From the NCBI GenBank assembly GCA_027596945.1, contig JADGJH010000531.1, forward strand, positions 1 to 17,304: a DNA stretch of 17,304 bases, given 5' to 3'. The stretch comes from Physocladia obscura (Eukaryota > Chytridiomycota > Chytridiomycetes > Chytridiales > Chytriomycetaceae). Both the position numbers and the translations under genes were made by a program. Shown piece by piece: positions 1-8,521 of this stretch (positions are counted from its first letter, which is position 1; every line of letters begins with the position of its first letter). The notes under the pieces were generated by a model. That model did not search any database, was not told the origin of the DNA, and worked only from the letters and a program-made list of their open reading frames with translations.

Positions 1-17
1 GTTAAATAAACTACAAC

Positions 18-97
18 AAATGATAATAATTCTCAATTTTTTATTATTAGAAAATGATAATAATTGCTAATTTTTTATTATTACGAAATGATAATTA
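18..97. repeat. 34-bp AT-rich tandem repeat, about 2.3 copies
   Basis: ATGATAATAATT recurs at 20 and 54, and ATGATAATT at 88, giving an exact 34-bp period: copies at 18-51 and 52-85 and a partial third copy at 86-97. Each full unit holds an AATAAT...ATTATTA inverted pair that could form a weak hairpin. It lies 67 bp beyond the DCX stop codon, probably in or past the 3' UTR. The rest of 1-163 is AT-rich with no open frame of note. Confidence 0.85.
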
Positions 98-163
98 GAA
101 ATAACAACAAATGAACAATAAAAACATAAATAAAAATAAATTAGAAAGTAAAATGGTTGAATG

Positions 164-2194
164 CTAATATGCGTTTGATCCATTCGATGGACTCATTGGC
201 AGTGGTGGAAGATTTTTCAATTCTTCGGCTGTTTTAGCTCTTGCTCCACCTCTCGGCGCTGCCGGGCTTGAAGGGAGAGGAGGCAAATCGTCTACATTAA
301 TTTTTTGTCCATCATGGTATTGAACTTTCTGTCTAGCTATAGAAGGTGACTTGTTATTACTTTTCTTTTCTTTTTTAGATTTCTTGAAGTCACCAGACTT
401 GAATTGCTTTAGATTCTCGTCTCCATATTCTTGACTGTTGCCACCTCCTCCTGAATGATTATTGCCGCCATTCAAATCTTCAGTGATTTCGTCTTCATGT
501 TTTTGTGAATGATTTGAAGGCTTTGTTGTAGATTCTGTTTATAAAAAAAATAAAAATAGAGATTCAAATGAAAATGACAAATACAAACAAAAAAACACCA
601 CTACTAACGCTTATGCGAGTGTCCATTATTCACAGGAGTTTTGGTCGCTACACGTGGGGTTTTTAATGCTCGGATTATTTCGACATTTTCTCCTCCATTG
701 CTATCGCCGCCACCGCCTTTTCTCAGCGAATGCTTCGCTTTTGTATACGCCTTTTTTGTTTCCAATTTGATCGGTGCAGCCGCCGCCGCAAGAACCGGCG
801 AGCCATCGCCACTATCTGTTGCTTGCTGTTGTCCCCCAAAGACTAGTTTCGTGTATGCATTCATATCATATTTTATGTTAAAGAACACGTCGTCGCCGCT
901 GACCAGTACGAATTTTGTTGGCGCGTTTTCTTGTGTGCTGAACAGCGGCGATAAATCCGACTCTAAGACTTGCGTTCCGGTATCTAAGCGGTAAATCCGT
1001 GTTGCGCGGCCTGTTACGAATTGAATTGAGGTGTTGAGTTGGTCGAGGAGCTGGAAAATTTTTATTCAGATCCGGAAGCTTGACGATAAAGAAAAAATGA
1101 AATAAAAATTTTCTTACGCTTTGTAGGGTTGGGAATCGTGCCTTCTTGACAGTTAGTTGATAACCGCGGTGGTATGCATCGCCGTTTGGATAAAATGTCA
1201 AAACTTTTTGAATATGGTCTTCCTTGACTTTTTGTGGTGGAATTAATGGATCAATATGTGGGTATTTGAGTTTCTGAAGAGGATCATGCTCTGTGCTGAC
1301 CACCAGGTTGTGGCCGTCTTTGAGATCTTGTAGACACTTGATTCGCGTGTATTTTTGTGCATCGTAAACTCGGCGAATTCGCCGGTTGAATATTTGAGAT
1401 AACGTTGACAGAAACTTTTTCAATTGAAAAATTTTAAATAAAAAATTTAAAACAATAAAAAAGTTTTACCCGCTCGTAAGACTTGCAGTTTCTGAAATTC
1501 AGAACGATTTTAAGATCGTAAAGTTTATCGTTTCCGTTGAGATAAACAATCACCCGATATCCTTTGCTCTTTAAGGAAGGGGAAAAAAAGAAAGAAAAAA
1601 AAAAGGTTAAAATCTAAAAAAGGTCTTTCATTTAAAATCACTCAACTGTATTTGTGAAAAGCGGTTTGTCATTCTTGTCGGTAATATCATCATGCGGCTT
1701 TCTCTTCTCAATTGTTTTAAGCAACCCTGCTCCTCCACCATCACCAGTTTTTGCAACCAGCATGCTCTTTCCCGGTTTCTCAGGCACACGATAGGCAACG
1801 TTTTTAAAAATTTCTCCAGACGCTACGGCTACATAGCTGTATCCGTTTCGCAACTGAGTTAAAGAATTTATTTCTTCCCCTTGCATTGTATATATCTTGC
1901 GAACCGCGCCATGAAGCAAATTCAAATCTTTTGAAGTTTGAAGCAGAAACTAGAATATTAAAATTTTTCAAAGACAGTTGAAGCATGAAACCCATTTCTC
2001 TTTTTCTGACCCACTCACGCACGCACACACACACACACACACACACTTTTCTCACACTCATTTCTCACCTGTTCGTAATTTTTAAATACACGATTCGAGA
2101 CGACAATTCTTTTTCCTTCATTGAACACGTCACCGTTCGCAAACATCCACACTTTTACTCCACGTGATTCGGATATTAGTTTGCCTGATTCCAT
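164..2194 (-). CDS. Doublecortin (DCX) domain protein with three DCX repeats, 545 aa, six exons
   Basis: Exons read on the minus strand: 2194-2069, 1949-1647, 1568-1470, 1414-1118, 1050-609 and 534-164 (1638 nt, all junctions in frame, stop TAG at 166-164). Three ubiquitin-like DCX domains are visible. DCX1 (about residues 13-97) begins VKVWMFANGDVF; DCX2 (about 144-230) begins SKGYRVIVYLNGND; DCX3 (about 244-335) begins IQKVLTFYPNGDAY. Each has the family pattern of a first strand with a '.NGD/.NGN' turn, a 'F..LL..L' helix, an 'RR.Y....' strand and an 'L..G..YV...' strand. DCX domains bind microtubules, and in flagellated eukaryotes such proteins sit on axonemal or rootlet structures, so a zoospore cytoskeleton role is inferred. 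The tail (336-545) is disordered, with Gly/Asn-rich and Lys-rich parts (KKSKKEKKSNNK) and two LPPLPxSP motifs. I chose ATG 2194 because DCX1 starts 12 residues later; an upstream exon is possible. Confidence 0.88.
2014..2046. repeat. (CA)n dinucleotide microsatellite inside intron 1 of the DCX gene
   Basis: Pure (CA) about 11.5 units at 2024-2046, preceded by imperfect CACG units from about 2014. On the coding strand it is a (GT)n tract about 20 bp downstream of the GTGAGA donor of the 119-bp intron 1950-2068, the longest intron of that gene. It explains the spurious Val/Cys-repeat open frames here. Confidence 0.9.
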
Positions 2195-2735
2195 TTCTCC
2201 ACTCAACTCAAACAATTCGAATGATATTGCAAAGATCGTTGTCAATGAATGCCAATTCGGAATCAGTGCCAATGGACTTTGGATATATAGATCCAGATAG
2301 TGGCCACGGATTTCGATTGAACTTTGTCGTCTGTATTGACAACAGTATTAAGGCTTTGTAATTTGCTTTTACAAAATCCGGAAAGCAAGGCAGAAAGCTT
2401 GAAATCGGCAGCGTATGTGTCTGTGTGCGTTTTTTTTCCCTCCTTCCTGGAACAAATAGAAGAAAAAATTACAAAAACATGTTTGCAACCATTGTTCATT
2501 TTTTTGGTCCAATCATTTTTTACTTCTTTGCGAATTGAAAAAAAAAAAACTGAGAAAGAGACAGAAGGCACGAAGATTGGAAGTAAAATTAGGTGAAACA
2601 AACTGAAAATGCAAGAAAAAAAAAGAAAAAAGTTTTATAGTCGTTTTAAATGATTCAACTCATCTTAAAACACCTATACGGTATCATAAGACATTCCAAA
2701 AAAAAAAAAAGGGCAACTCTTTAAGTGCGACTAAG
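2195..2735. promoter_or_regulatory. Divergent intergenic region between the DCX gene and the SnoaL-like gene
   Basis: About 540 bp with no convincing coding potential. A TATATA at 2284-2289 lies 90 bp upstream of the DCX ATG on the minus strand and is a possible core promoter element. Long A runs occur at 2530-2548, 2615-2631 and 2698-2710. Short open frames on both strands read as low-complexity or unmatched protein. The 5' exon of the SnoaL-like gene must lie somewhere in this stretch, since its downstream frame has no ATG. Confidence 0.45.
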
Positions 2736-3215
2736 AACACTGAAGTTAGCAGCAGCATCCATGCTCAACCAAAAATCGACAAGGCTGCAATTGCCAGAAA
2801 GTTGATTACTGCGTACAACACTTTCAATGCAGATAGGTTGATTGCTTTCCGGTCTGACGACTGCATTCATGAAATTCTGCCAGCTTCCCTTGGCCAAAAG
2901 TCCACCAACAATGCTGAGCACTTGGCATATTTCAAGCGTGACGTGATTCCAGTTTTTTCTGTCTTCATCATCGAGATTATCGAGCTTTACCAAACTGTTG
3001 ACTCTGTTATTATTCACGCGCGCTCTACAGGCGAGACTATTATCGGTCCTTACGTAAATGAATATACTCTCTTTTTCAAATTCAATGCGGAAGGCAAGAT
3101 TTCTCAAATTCAGGAATTTATTGATAGTCAGTATGCTGTGAACTTTTTTAGAAACCAGCTCGCTCCTGTGTTGGCTGAGAAAGCTGCAGCGCAGGCAAAG
3201 CAAAACGAAGGATAA
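2736..3215 (+). CDS. SnoaL/NTF2-like fold protein, 5' end unresolved
   Basis: About 159 aa are readable, ending at TAA 3213-3215. The order resembles the fungal SnoaL/NTF2-like family: a helix (IDKAAIARKLITAYNTF), a 'D.CIHEILPASLG' segment, an amphipathic helix with 'AEHLAYFK.DVIPVF', then strands carrying 'VIIHARSTGET..GPYVNEYTLFFKF' and a 'EFIDSQYAVNFF' end. Members are usually small ligand-binding or enzyme-like proteins of about 140-160 aa; the substrate cannot be named. There is no ATG anywhere in this frame from the upstream stop at 2604 through to 3215, so the start must be in an upstream exon. One weak candidate is ATG 2650, exon to 2680, intron 2681-2745 (GTATCA...CTAAG...AG). The coordinate 2736 is where homology-like sequence begins, not a proven exon edge. 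Confidence 0.75.
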   Translation, partial: NTEVSSSIHAQPKIDKAAIARKLITAYNTFNADRLIAFRSDDCIHEILPASLGQKSTNNAEHLAYFKRDVIPVFSVFIIEIIELYQTVDSVIIHARSTGETIIGPYVNEYTLFFKFNAEGKISQIQEFIDSQYAVNFFRNQLAPVLAEKAAAQAKQNEG

Positions 3216-3251
3216 GAATTAATTCATATTTCTTCTTTTTTCCAATCAAGT

Positions 3252-3257
3252 AATAAA
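3252..3257 (+). terminator. AATAAA polyadenylation signal of the SnoaL-like gene
   Basis: A canonical AATAAA lies 37 bp after the stop codon at 3215, in the 104-bp space between this gene and the convergent gene ending at 3320. Its position suits a 3' end signal; cleavage is not demonstrated. Confidence 0.55.
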
Positions 3258-3319
3258 GTCATTGCTTTTCTTTCTACTTCATTTATTTTACTACTTTTTC
3301 ACCATTTTTTCTCTTCTCA

Positions 3320-4156
3320 TCAATTCGATGAGTCGGGGGTATTTGAAGAACATACGCGTGGTAAAGCACGGTGGCGATGAGCAACAAGACGTTGCTCGTG
3401 CTCCTGATACTTGCGGCTAAGAGAATCCATTGAAGCAGATACTGACAAATTCCGACTTTGTCTTTGCTTCTGAGAGATTTTGATATCATGCATATGATTT
3501 TGGAGAATACTCTCAATATCTGCAGGTTGAGTTTGTAACAGCCAGGCGACAACAGGTGATGGGCAAATCGAAGTTCTATCCATCTGTATCTTTACTGTTC
3601 TTCCAGAGCCAGATCCAAAGCCAAATGAGCCAGATTCACCAGAGCCCGAATCGAGCAGCGGTGGTGAAGAAGCAGCCGGAGAATGATCTGAATGGTAAAC
3701 TGTAAACGGATCAGACAACGTACGGATCTCATGAGTCAGCGGAACTCCCACAGGCGCCAATAATCCGGAGCTGGTATTTTGCGGCACCCATGGATATTGA
3801 AGGTATTGTATTTGTCGCGGCATTGGAACTGGTATTGGCATTGGCTTTGGTGCTAGAAACACATCTAGATTAGCCTCTTTTTTTTTCTGAGGACTTGGAT
3901 ATTGCCGATGTTGATATTGATGCGTAGATCCGGTGCTCGAGCTTTCGTGAAGAGTATCTAAATGAAGCACAGATGTTGCCGGCGTAGTTGTTTCTGAGAC
4001 GAGTTTCTTGACACATTGCTTTTGGTATCGCAAGAACTAAACAACCAAACGATCTCAACATTATGCCACATCACTTCAAGCCAATTTGCTTACCACGGCA
4101 CGTCCGTGCATTATTTTCATTCTACGCTTGTGGTCGGAAGTTACTACTGATGACAT
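3320..4156 (-). CDS. Unrecognised low-complexity protein, 259 aa, two exons
   Basis: Exon 1 is 4156-4094 and exon 2 is 4036-3320, joined across a 57-bp intron (GTAAGC...TTTAG) in phase 0; the stop is TGA at 3322-3320. The large open frame has no ATG of its own near its beginning, and this short exon supplies one. I do not recognise the family. The N-terminus is basic (DHKRRMKIMHGR, then FLRYQKQCVKKL). It is followed by a His/Gln/Ser stretch, a Pro/Met region (KPMPIPVPMPRQIQYLQYPW, residues about 84-103), a Ser/Gly segment (SGSGESGSFGFGSGSG), one likely helix (PVVAWLLQTQPADIESILQN) and a Ser-rich tail. There is no signal peptide or membrane segment. Codon-like structure and the neat intron suggest a real, mostly disordered, perhaps regulatory protein; no function can be assigned. 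Confidence 0.65.
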
Positions 4157-4245
4157 TTATAATTGTTTTCCAGCCGACTAAAAAATGTTGCAATCAAAAT
4201 CACAATTCGTCATTAATATCTGAAAAGCACTTCCAAATATTCCCT

Positions 4246-4282
4246 TCTGTCGCTATAATAATATCTGTCGCTATAATAATAA
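4246..4282. repeat. 18-bp tandem duplication (TCTGTCGCTATAATAATA)
   Basis: TCTGTCGCTATAATAATA occurs at 4246-4263 and again from 4264, followed by an AT-rich run. It lies in the 222-bp spacer between the secreted-protein stop (4379) and the start of the downstream minus-strand gene (4156), so it could be in a promoter or 3' UTR. Nothing else was recognised in that spacer. Confidence 0.8.
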
Positions 4283-4378
4283 TTATTTTTAGCTTTATTT
4301 TTTATTTTTTATTTTGGAACCATCAATGGTAGGTGAAAAATGGACAGGAACCGAGACTGGAGTGCAGAAACAAATTGG

Positions 4379-4788
4379 TTAGACCTCGTCATCGGGAGAC
4401 AGGTGACCGCCGGGAACAGGAAGAAGCAGACAGTCAAGGTTATCTGGGTCCAAGCCGTCGGCAGCGGTGCAGTTACTGCCTGTTAGGAGATAGAGACCCT
4501 GCGAGTGGCAGTATTAAACGTAATGTCAATACACAAGCGATTAGTGTGGGTTGATTTGATTACAGTGAGTGGTAACAAGCTGGGATTCGTGATTACCTGT
4601 TTAGCTCTAGAACTGTCTATTGCTGCAGTTGTTGTGGATGATGCGGTTGCGATAACGGTGGCCGTTGCGAGTATTGCGTTTGCTGCGGTCGTTGTTGCTT
4701 CTGCTGTTGCGACAGTTTGCCGTCTCTCGAGCGCAGCGCCTGCAGCAAATGCAGCCAAGACAACCGAAATAAGTGCAGTTACTCTCAT
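4379..4788 (-). CDS. Small secreted Ala/Thr-rich protein, 103 aa, two exons
   Basis: Exon 1 is 4788-4597 and exon 2 is 4498-4379, with a 98-bp intron (GTAATC...CGCAG) in phase 0. The protein begins with a clear signal peptide (MRVTALISVVLAAFAAGAA), followed by LERRQ. RR followed by Gln is the usual shape of a Kex2-type processing site in fungal secreted proteins. The mature part is Ala/Thr-rich (residues about 26-56), then GLYLLTGSNCTAADG and a short acidic C-terminus PDDEV with two Cys. I do not recognise a family. The ATG at 4788 is chosen over an upstream in-frame TTG. Exon 2 is supported by an in-frame junction and balanced codon composition rather than by homology. The open plus-strand frame over the same bases is a shadow. 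Extracellular or wall location is inferred. Confidence 0.6.
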
Positions 4789-4862
4789 TTGGGACAAAAT
4801 TGCTCTTGAAACTAGAATAAATAATCAAAAAAAAACAATCGAATTGAGATTTACAAAAAGGA
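4789..4862. promoter_or_regulatory. 74-bp bidirectional promoter between the secreted protein and the ABCG transporter
   Basis: The two ATGs (4788 minus, 4863 plus) are divergent and separated by only 74 bp of AT-rich sequence with an A9 tract at 4827-4835. No other space for either 5' region exists, unless the ABCG gene has an unseen upstream exon. Confidence 0.5.
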
Positions 4863-7800
4863 ATGCTCCCTTTTACTCCTCACATAAAACAACGCGATAT
4901 CACCGGTGTCTATAATCCATTTTCGGGGTGGCCTGTCCCCGGCCAACCCTGGAATCTCGGCTCAGAATCATTGGTTACGGTTCCAAAGAATATGGGCCCT
5001 GGATATGGTTGCTTCGTCTCACCGCACTTACCTCTTGGTGTTTCATTTGTACCTGTATCGCAAGGGATTGAGGATCCTGGCAGTGTCACGTGCCCACAAG
5101 GCTTTTTTTGCCCATTTATAAATTCAAGTGACCCAACGAAGTTTCCTGTCATGTGCCCACCAGATACTTATTGCACCATGATGAGATTATTGGGAAATCG
5201 ATGTATGGTGAGCAATTTTAAGTTTCATCCATCTCATTTCCACCTAACCTGCAGCAAAAAGCCGCAAGGATTGTTTGAACCCATGTTGTGTTGGTATGGA
5301 TTTTACTGTCCTACTCCAGCGACAATTTACCCGTGGTAAGTCATTGAGATATGATCACAAAAAGAAATAGTAATAACATTTGTAAATTCTACAATTGCCT
5401 AGTCCATCTGGATATCATTGGTATATATATTGCAATTTTTTTCCATGTAAGTTGTTTCTAAAGCATTAAATAGCATAACTGGATCGACCACTCCAAAGAA
5501 ATGCGGCACTTTTAGCTATTGCCCAGCTGGAGCTATAGCTGAAATGCCGTACGGCTTCATAATTCTCTTTATTGCAATTGATATCCTCTTGTTTTCATAT
5601 CTTATCGCGCGCCGTGCTTCTGAATTTGTCCGGGAAGGACTGCCAGCTCTTTCTGTTTTGCCAGGATATCGATTTATCAGAAATGTAAAAAAAAGAACGT
5701 CGATTTCCTCGTCGAAAAGAAGTCTTAGTTTTGCTAATGCTTCAAAGCGGCTCAGTGGAAATACTGGCGATAATTGTACTGCAGGCGCAATTAATGCTAC
5801 CGTCGATGCCAGTTCAAATACTTTGAATTTTGGCAGTCTCACTGCTGTGAATTTTGACGACACAGAAAAATACAGTATATTTAACGGGTGTGAAAAAACA
5901 AGAAGTATAATTGAGAAGCAAAATGAAAATTTCGACAATCAAATAAAACCGAATACGAAGAACTCCGAGAAACGAGCGCATTTTTGCTTTCATCAAGATC
6001 AAAATCATAATCAAAATGAAATACAACCTCATTTATTGAATATGGAGCCATCGTACTTGGATATTGACTATCCAGACCCTCAGGATGAACATGTTGAAAA
6101 TATCTCTTTGGAAGTTCCCGCAGTTGCTCACATGGAAATTTTATCAGTAGTCAGCAATGTTTCGCCGCTTCTCGAGGCTTTTCGATGCGCTTTTAATGGT
6201 ATTGAATCATTGCGTATGAATCTCAAATTTAAAGACTTGAGATATTCGCTGGGTGAGAAAAGCATATTAGACGGAGTCAGTGGAGAGATTAAATCAGGAC
6301 GAATGACAGCTATTCTGGGACCTTCGGGCTCTGGCAGTTGAGTCCATTTCTAATGCGAAAAATATTTTTACTGTTTATTTGTTTATTACAGAAACAACTT
6401 TTGTGAATGTATTGATGGGAAAAGTAGCTCGAACTGGTGGAGAGCTTAACATCAACGGCATTCCAGCCGAAATGCATACATTTAGGAAAATTATTGGCTA
6501 TGTTCCGCAAGATGATATCATGCTGCGTGAATTGACTGTTCACGAAGTCATACAATATTCAGCTCGAACAAGGTTACCCAGAGATTGGAATACAAAACAG
6601 GTTAATGAACTTGTCGATTCAATTCTCAAGGTTTTAAAGTATGTGCGATAAGACAGTCAATAATATGTAACAATTTACTGATATTTTATTTTATTTTACA
6701 GTTTAGAACACATTGCACACACTCTAATAGGAGATGAATTAAATCGAGGAATATCTGGCGGTCAACGAAAACGTGTGAATATCGCAATGGAACTTGCCGC
6801 AGGTGAATAATTTCATTAAAAATTTGATGCCAATTAAAAATTCGTCATGATAATTTTAGCGCCTTTAACTTTAATACTTGACGAACCAACATCCGGACTT
6901 GATGCAACTTCAGCTTTAAAAGTTGCGAAAATATTACGCAGCATCTCCCATGTCGGACTCACAGTTGTTTCAATTATCCATCAGCCGCGGGTCGAAATAT
7001 TCAATACTTTTGATGATGTTCTCATGATTGTTCCCGGCGGTCGAACCGCATACTTTGGGCCTGTTCGTAAAGCAAGAGAGTATTTTGAATATCATCTTGG
7101 ATTTGCATTCGAACCGGACTCCAATCCAGCTGACGTTATGATGGACATTTTGTCCGGTCGCGGAAAACTGAGGAATGGAAACTTGCAGAGTTTTAAACCT
7201 GACGCTATTGCAAACCATTGGAAAAATTTCGGAATTGAATATATATCTCAGGGTGAAAGTGTTGCAGATGATGCCGGAGACTATTTTTCGGTTGATACAA
7301 TGAAGTCTATCGCGAAGAAACGTGGAGCAAGTTTTCTAAATCAATTATGGAATGCACATCAAAGGTCCTTGATTCAGCAGGCACGAACATTGGGAGGCTT
7401 ATTTATGGAGCTGTGGGTTGGACTTGTCGCTGGTTTGATCATGGGAATAGCTGGGAAATGCGATGAAATGTATCATGGAATTTTGATTTCACCCTATCAA
7501 AGTTTGTCGTCAACCCCAAATGAATGGTTTCTGGGACTATGTAGGGATTCTTCGTGCATAAAAGCTTTTTTTTTTTTTGTCTAACTAAGTTTTAGATGGA
7601 ACGTTAATTGGTGTTGCTGTGGCTGTCGCAGGTGGACCACCTGGAGTCCGTATATTTGGAGAAGAAAGGGTGGTATATTGGAGAGAAACAGCTTCTGGGC
7701 ACAACCCTCTAGCGTATTTCTTGGTTGGCTCTGTCCTTATTTTTTAGTATTTTACTTTTATATTCTTATTTATCAACATATTCAGGGGAAAAATATCAGT

Positions 7801-8489
7801 GCTATTTATCGTGTGGCACTATCATCACTTCATTTTACAGGAATATATATATTCTTTGCAAAGCCAACATACGCCTATGAATATGAATACTTACTAGTAT
7901 TTCTTAATTTTTTCAGCATTTAGTAAGTGTCAAATTTTTTTTAGTATATTTTGACCTAAAGGGGCCTTTCCTTTTGATTTTTCTTTTCTTTTTGCAGTGG
8001 AGTAGCAATTGCCGTATCTATGACTGTTCGTCGAGAAAACGCATCACTTATAATTGTTATTACCGGACTTTTTCTTGCTATTTTTGATGGGTTCGCCCCC
8101 ACACTAGCAGAAGCATCAGTCGCAAATGCCCAATTTGTATTTTCAATCAGTCCGAATCGCTGGGCTGCAGAAGCTCAATGTAAGGATGTGATTGCTTTCC
8201 TTCGTTTATTTCCTCTGTCCTTCTGTTATGTTTTTGACTTATTTATTACTATGCTGTCTAAAGATGGATTGGCGTTAAAAATATACAAGCATGTATATAA
8301 TACCGACCTTGCTTCTTCATATTTTGGGTAACTTTAATATTTACTTTTTTATTGTTGACTTGCAACTTTATCAGTTACGAAATTGATCAAGCAACCAGAA
8401 ATATCCTGGTGATGGTATTATTAGCTGTAGCATACCGCGTTATTGGATTTTTTTTGATGGTTGTTCTTTCCAAAGATAAGCAAAGATAG
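4863..8489 (+). CDS. ABCG-type half-transporter with Cys-rich N-terminal domain, 984 aa, 12 exons
   Basis: Exons: 4863-5207, 5262-5335, 5403-5420, 5474-6336, 6392-6638, 6702-6802, 6860-7540, 7596-7723, 7786-7922, 7998-8179, 8264-8327, 8375-8489 (2955 nt, continuously open). Residues about 50-165 form a Cys-rich domain with [23 protein letters not shown] and SYCPAG motifs, followed by a membrane helix at about 174-192. The nucleotide-binding domain has Walker A GPSGSGKTT (428-436), Q-loop YVPQDD, signature ISGGQRKR (533-540), Walker B LILDEP (554-559) and H-loop H590. The C-terminal half carries the ABCG membrane domain with [22 protein letters not shown] and [12 protein letters not shown]. 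This NBD-TMD order with a Cys-rich extension matches the plant ABCG24/28-like (WBC) group and its fungal relatives, which act as dimers; the substrate is unknown. The ATG at 4863 lacks a signal peptide, so a further 5' exon is possible. The Walker A lysine codon is split by intron 4. Confidence 0.93.
5403..5420 (+). other. 18-nt microexon (exon 3 of the ABCG gene)
   Basis: Flanked by introns 5336-5402 (GTAAGT...CTAG) and 5421-5473 (GTATAT...ATAG). The exon supplies part of a Cys codon, then PSGYH, and part of the next Cys codon. Including it restores the YPCPSGYHC motif of the Cys-rich domain and keeps the frame. Six amino-acid equivalents is very short for a fungal exon. Confidence 0.8.
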
Positions 8490-8521
8490 ATGATCGCTTT
8501 ATTCACCAAACTGAATAAGAT

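Noticed and set aside
18..97. Possible CRISPR-like array
   Set aside because: The whole 34-bp unit is repeated without unique spacers, and the genome is eukaryotic.
641..994. Plus-strand hydrophobic frame over the end of the DCX gene
   Set aside because: Shadow of the DCX exon 1050-609, whose minus-strand frame continues DCX domain 3 across two verified-looking joins.
2721..3203. Minus-strand 160-codon frame opposite the SnoaL-like gene
   Set aside because: No family resemblance, and the plus strand has clear SnoaL-like order. Symmetric codon composition explains the open complement.
4144..4156. CTGATGA sequence resembling a box C of a C/D snoRNA
   Set aside because: No matching D box or terminal stem nearby, and it overlaps the start codon of the minus-strand gene.
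4063..4332. Plus-strand frame as an upstream exon of the ABCG gene
   Set aside because: It overlaps exon 1 of the minus-strand gene, reads as low-complexity hydrophobic sequence encoded by AT repeats, and offers no signal peptide at a sensible splice join.
4505..4915. Plus-strand hydrophobic frame upstream of the ABCG gene
   Set aside because: It is antisense to the signal-peptide gene. The minus strand gives a classic signal peptide, an RR|Q site and an in-frame spliced second exon.
5335..8489. Reading the ABCG region as a pseudogene because of many in-frame stops
   Set aside because: Every stop falls inside an intron with GT...AG ends, and removing 11 introns restores all ABC motifs and a continuous 984-aa frame.
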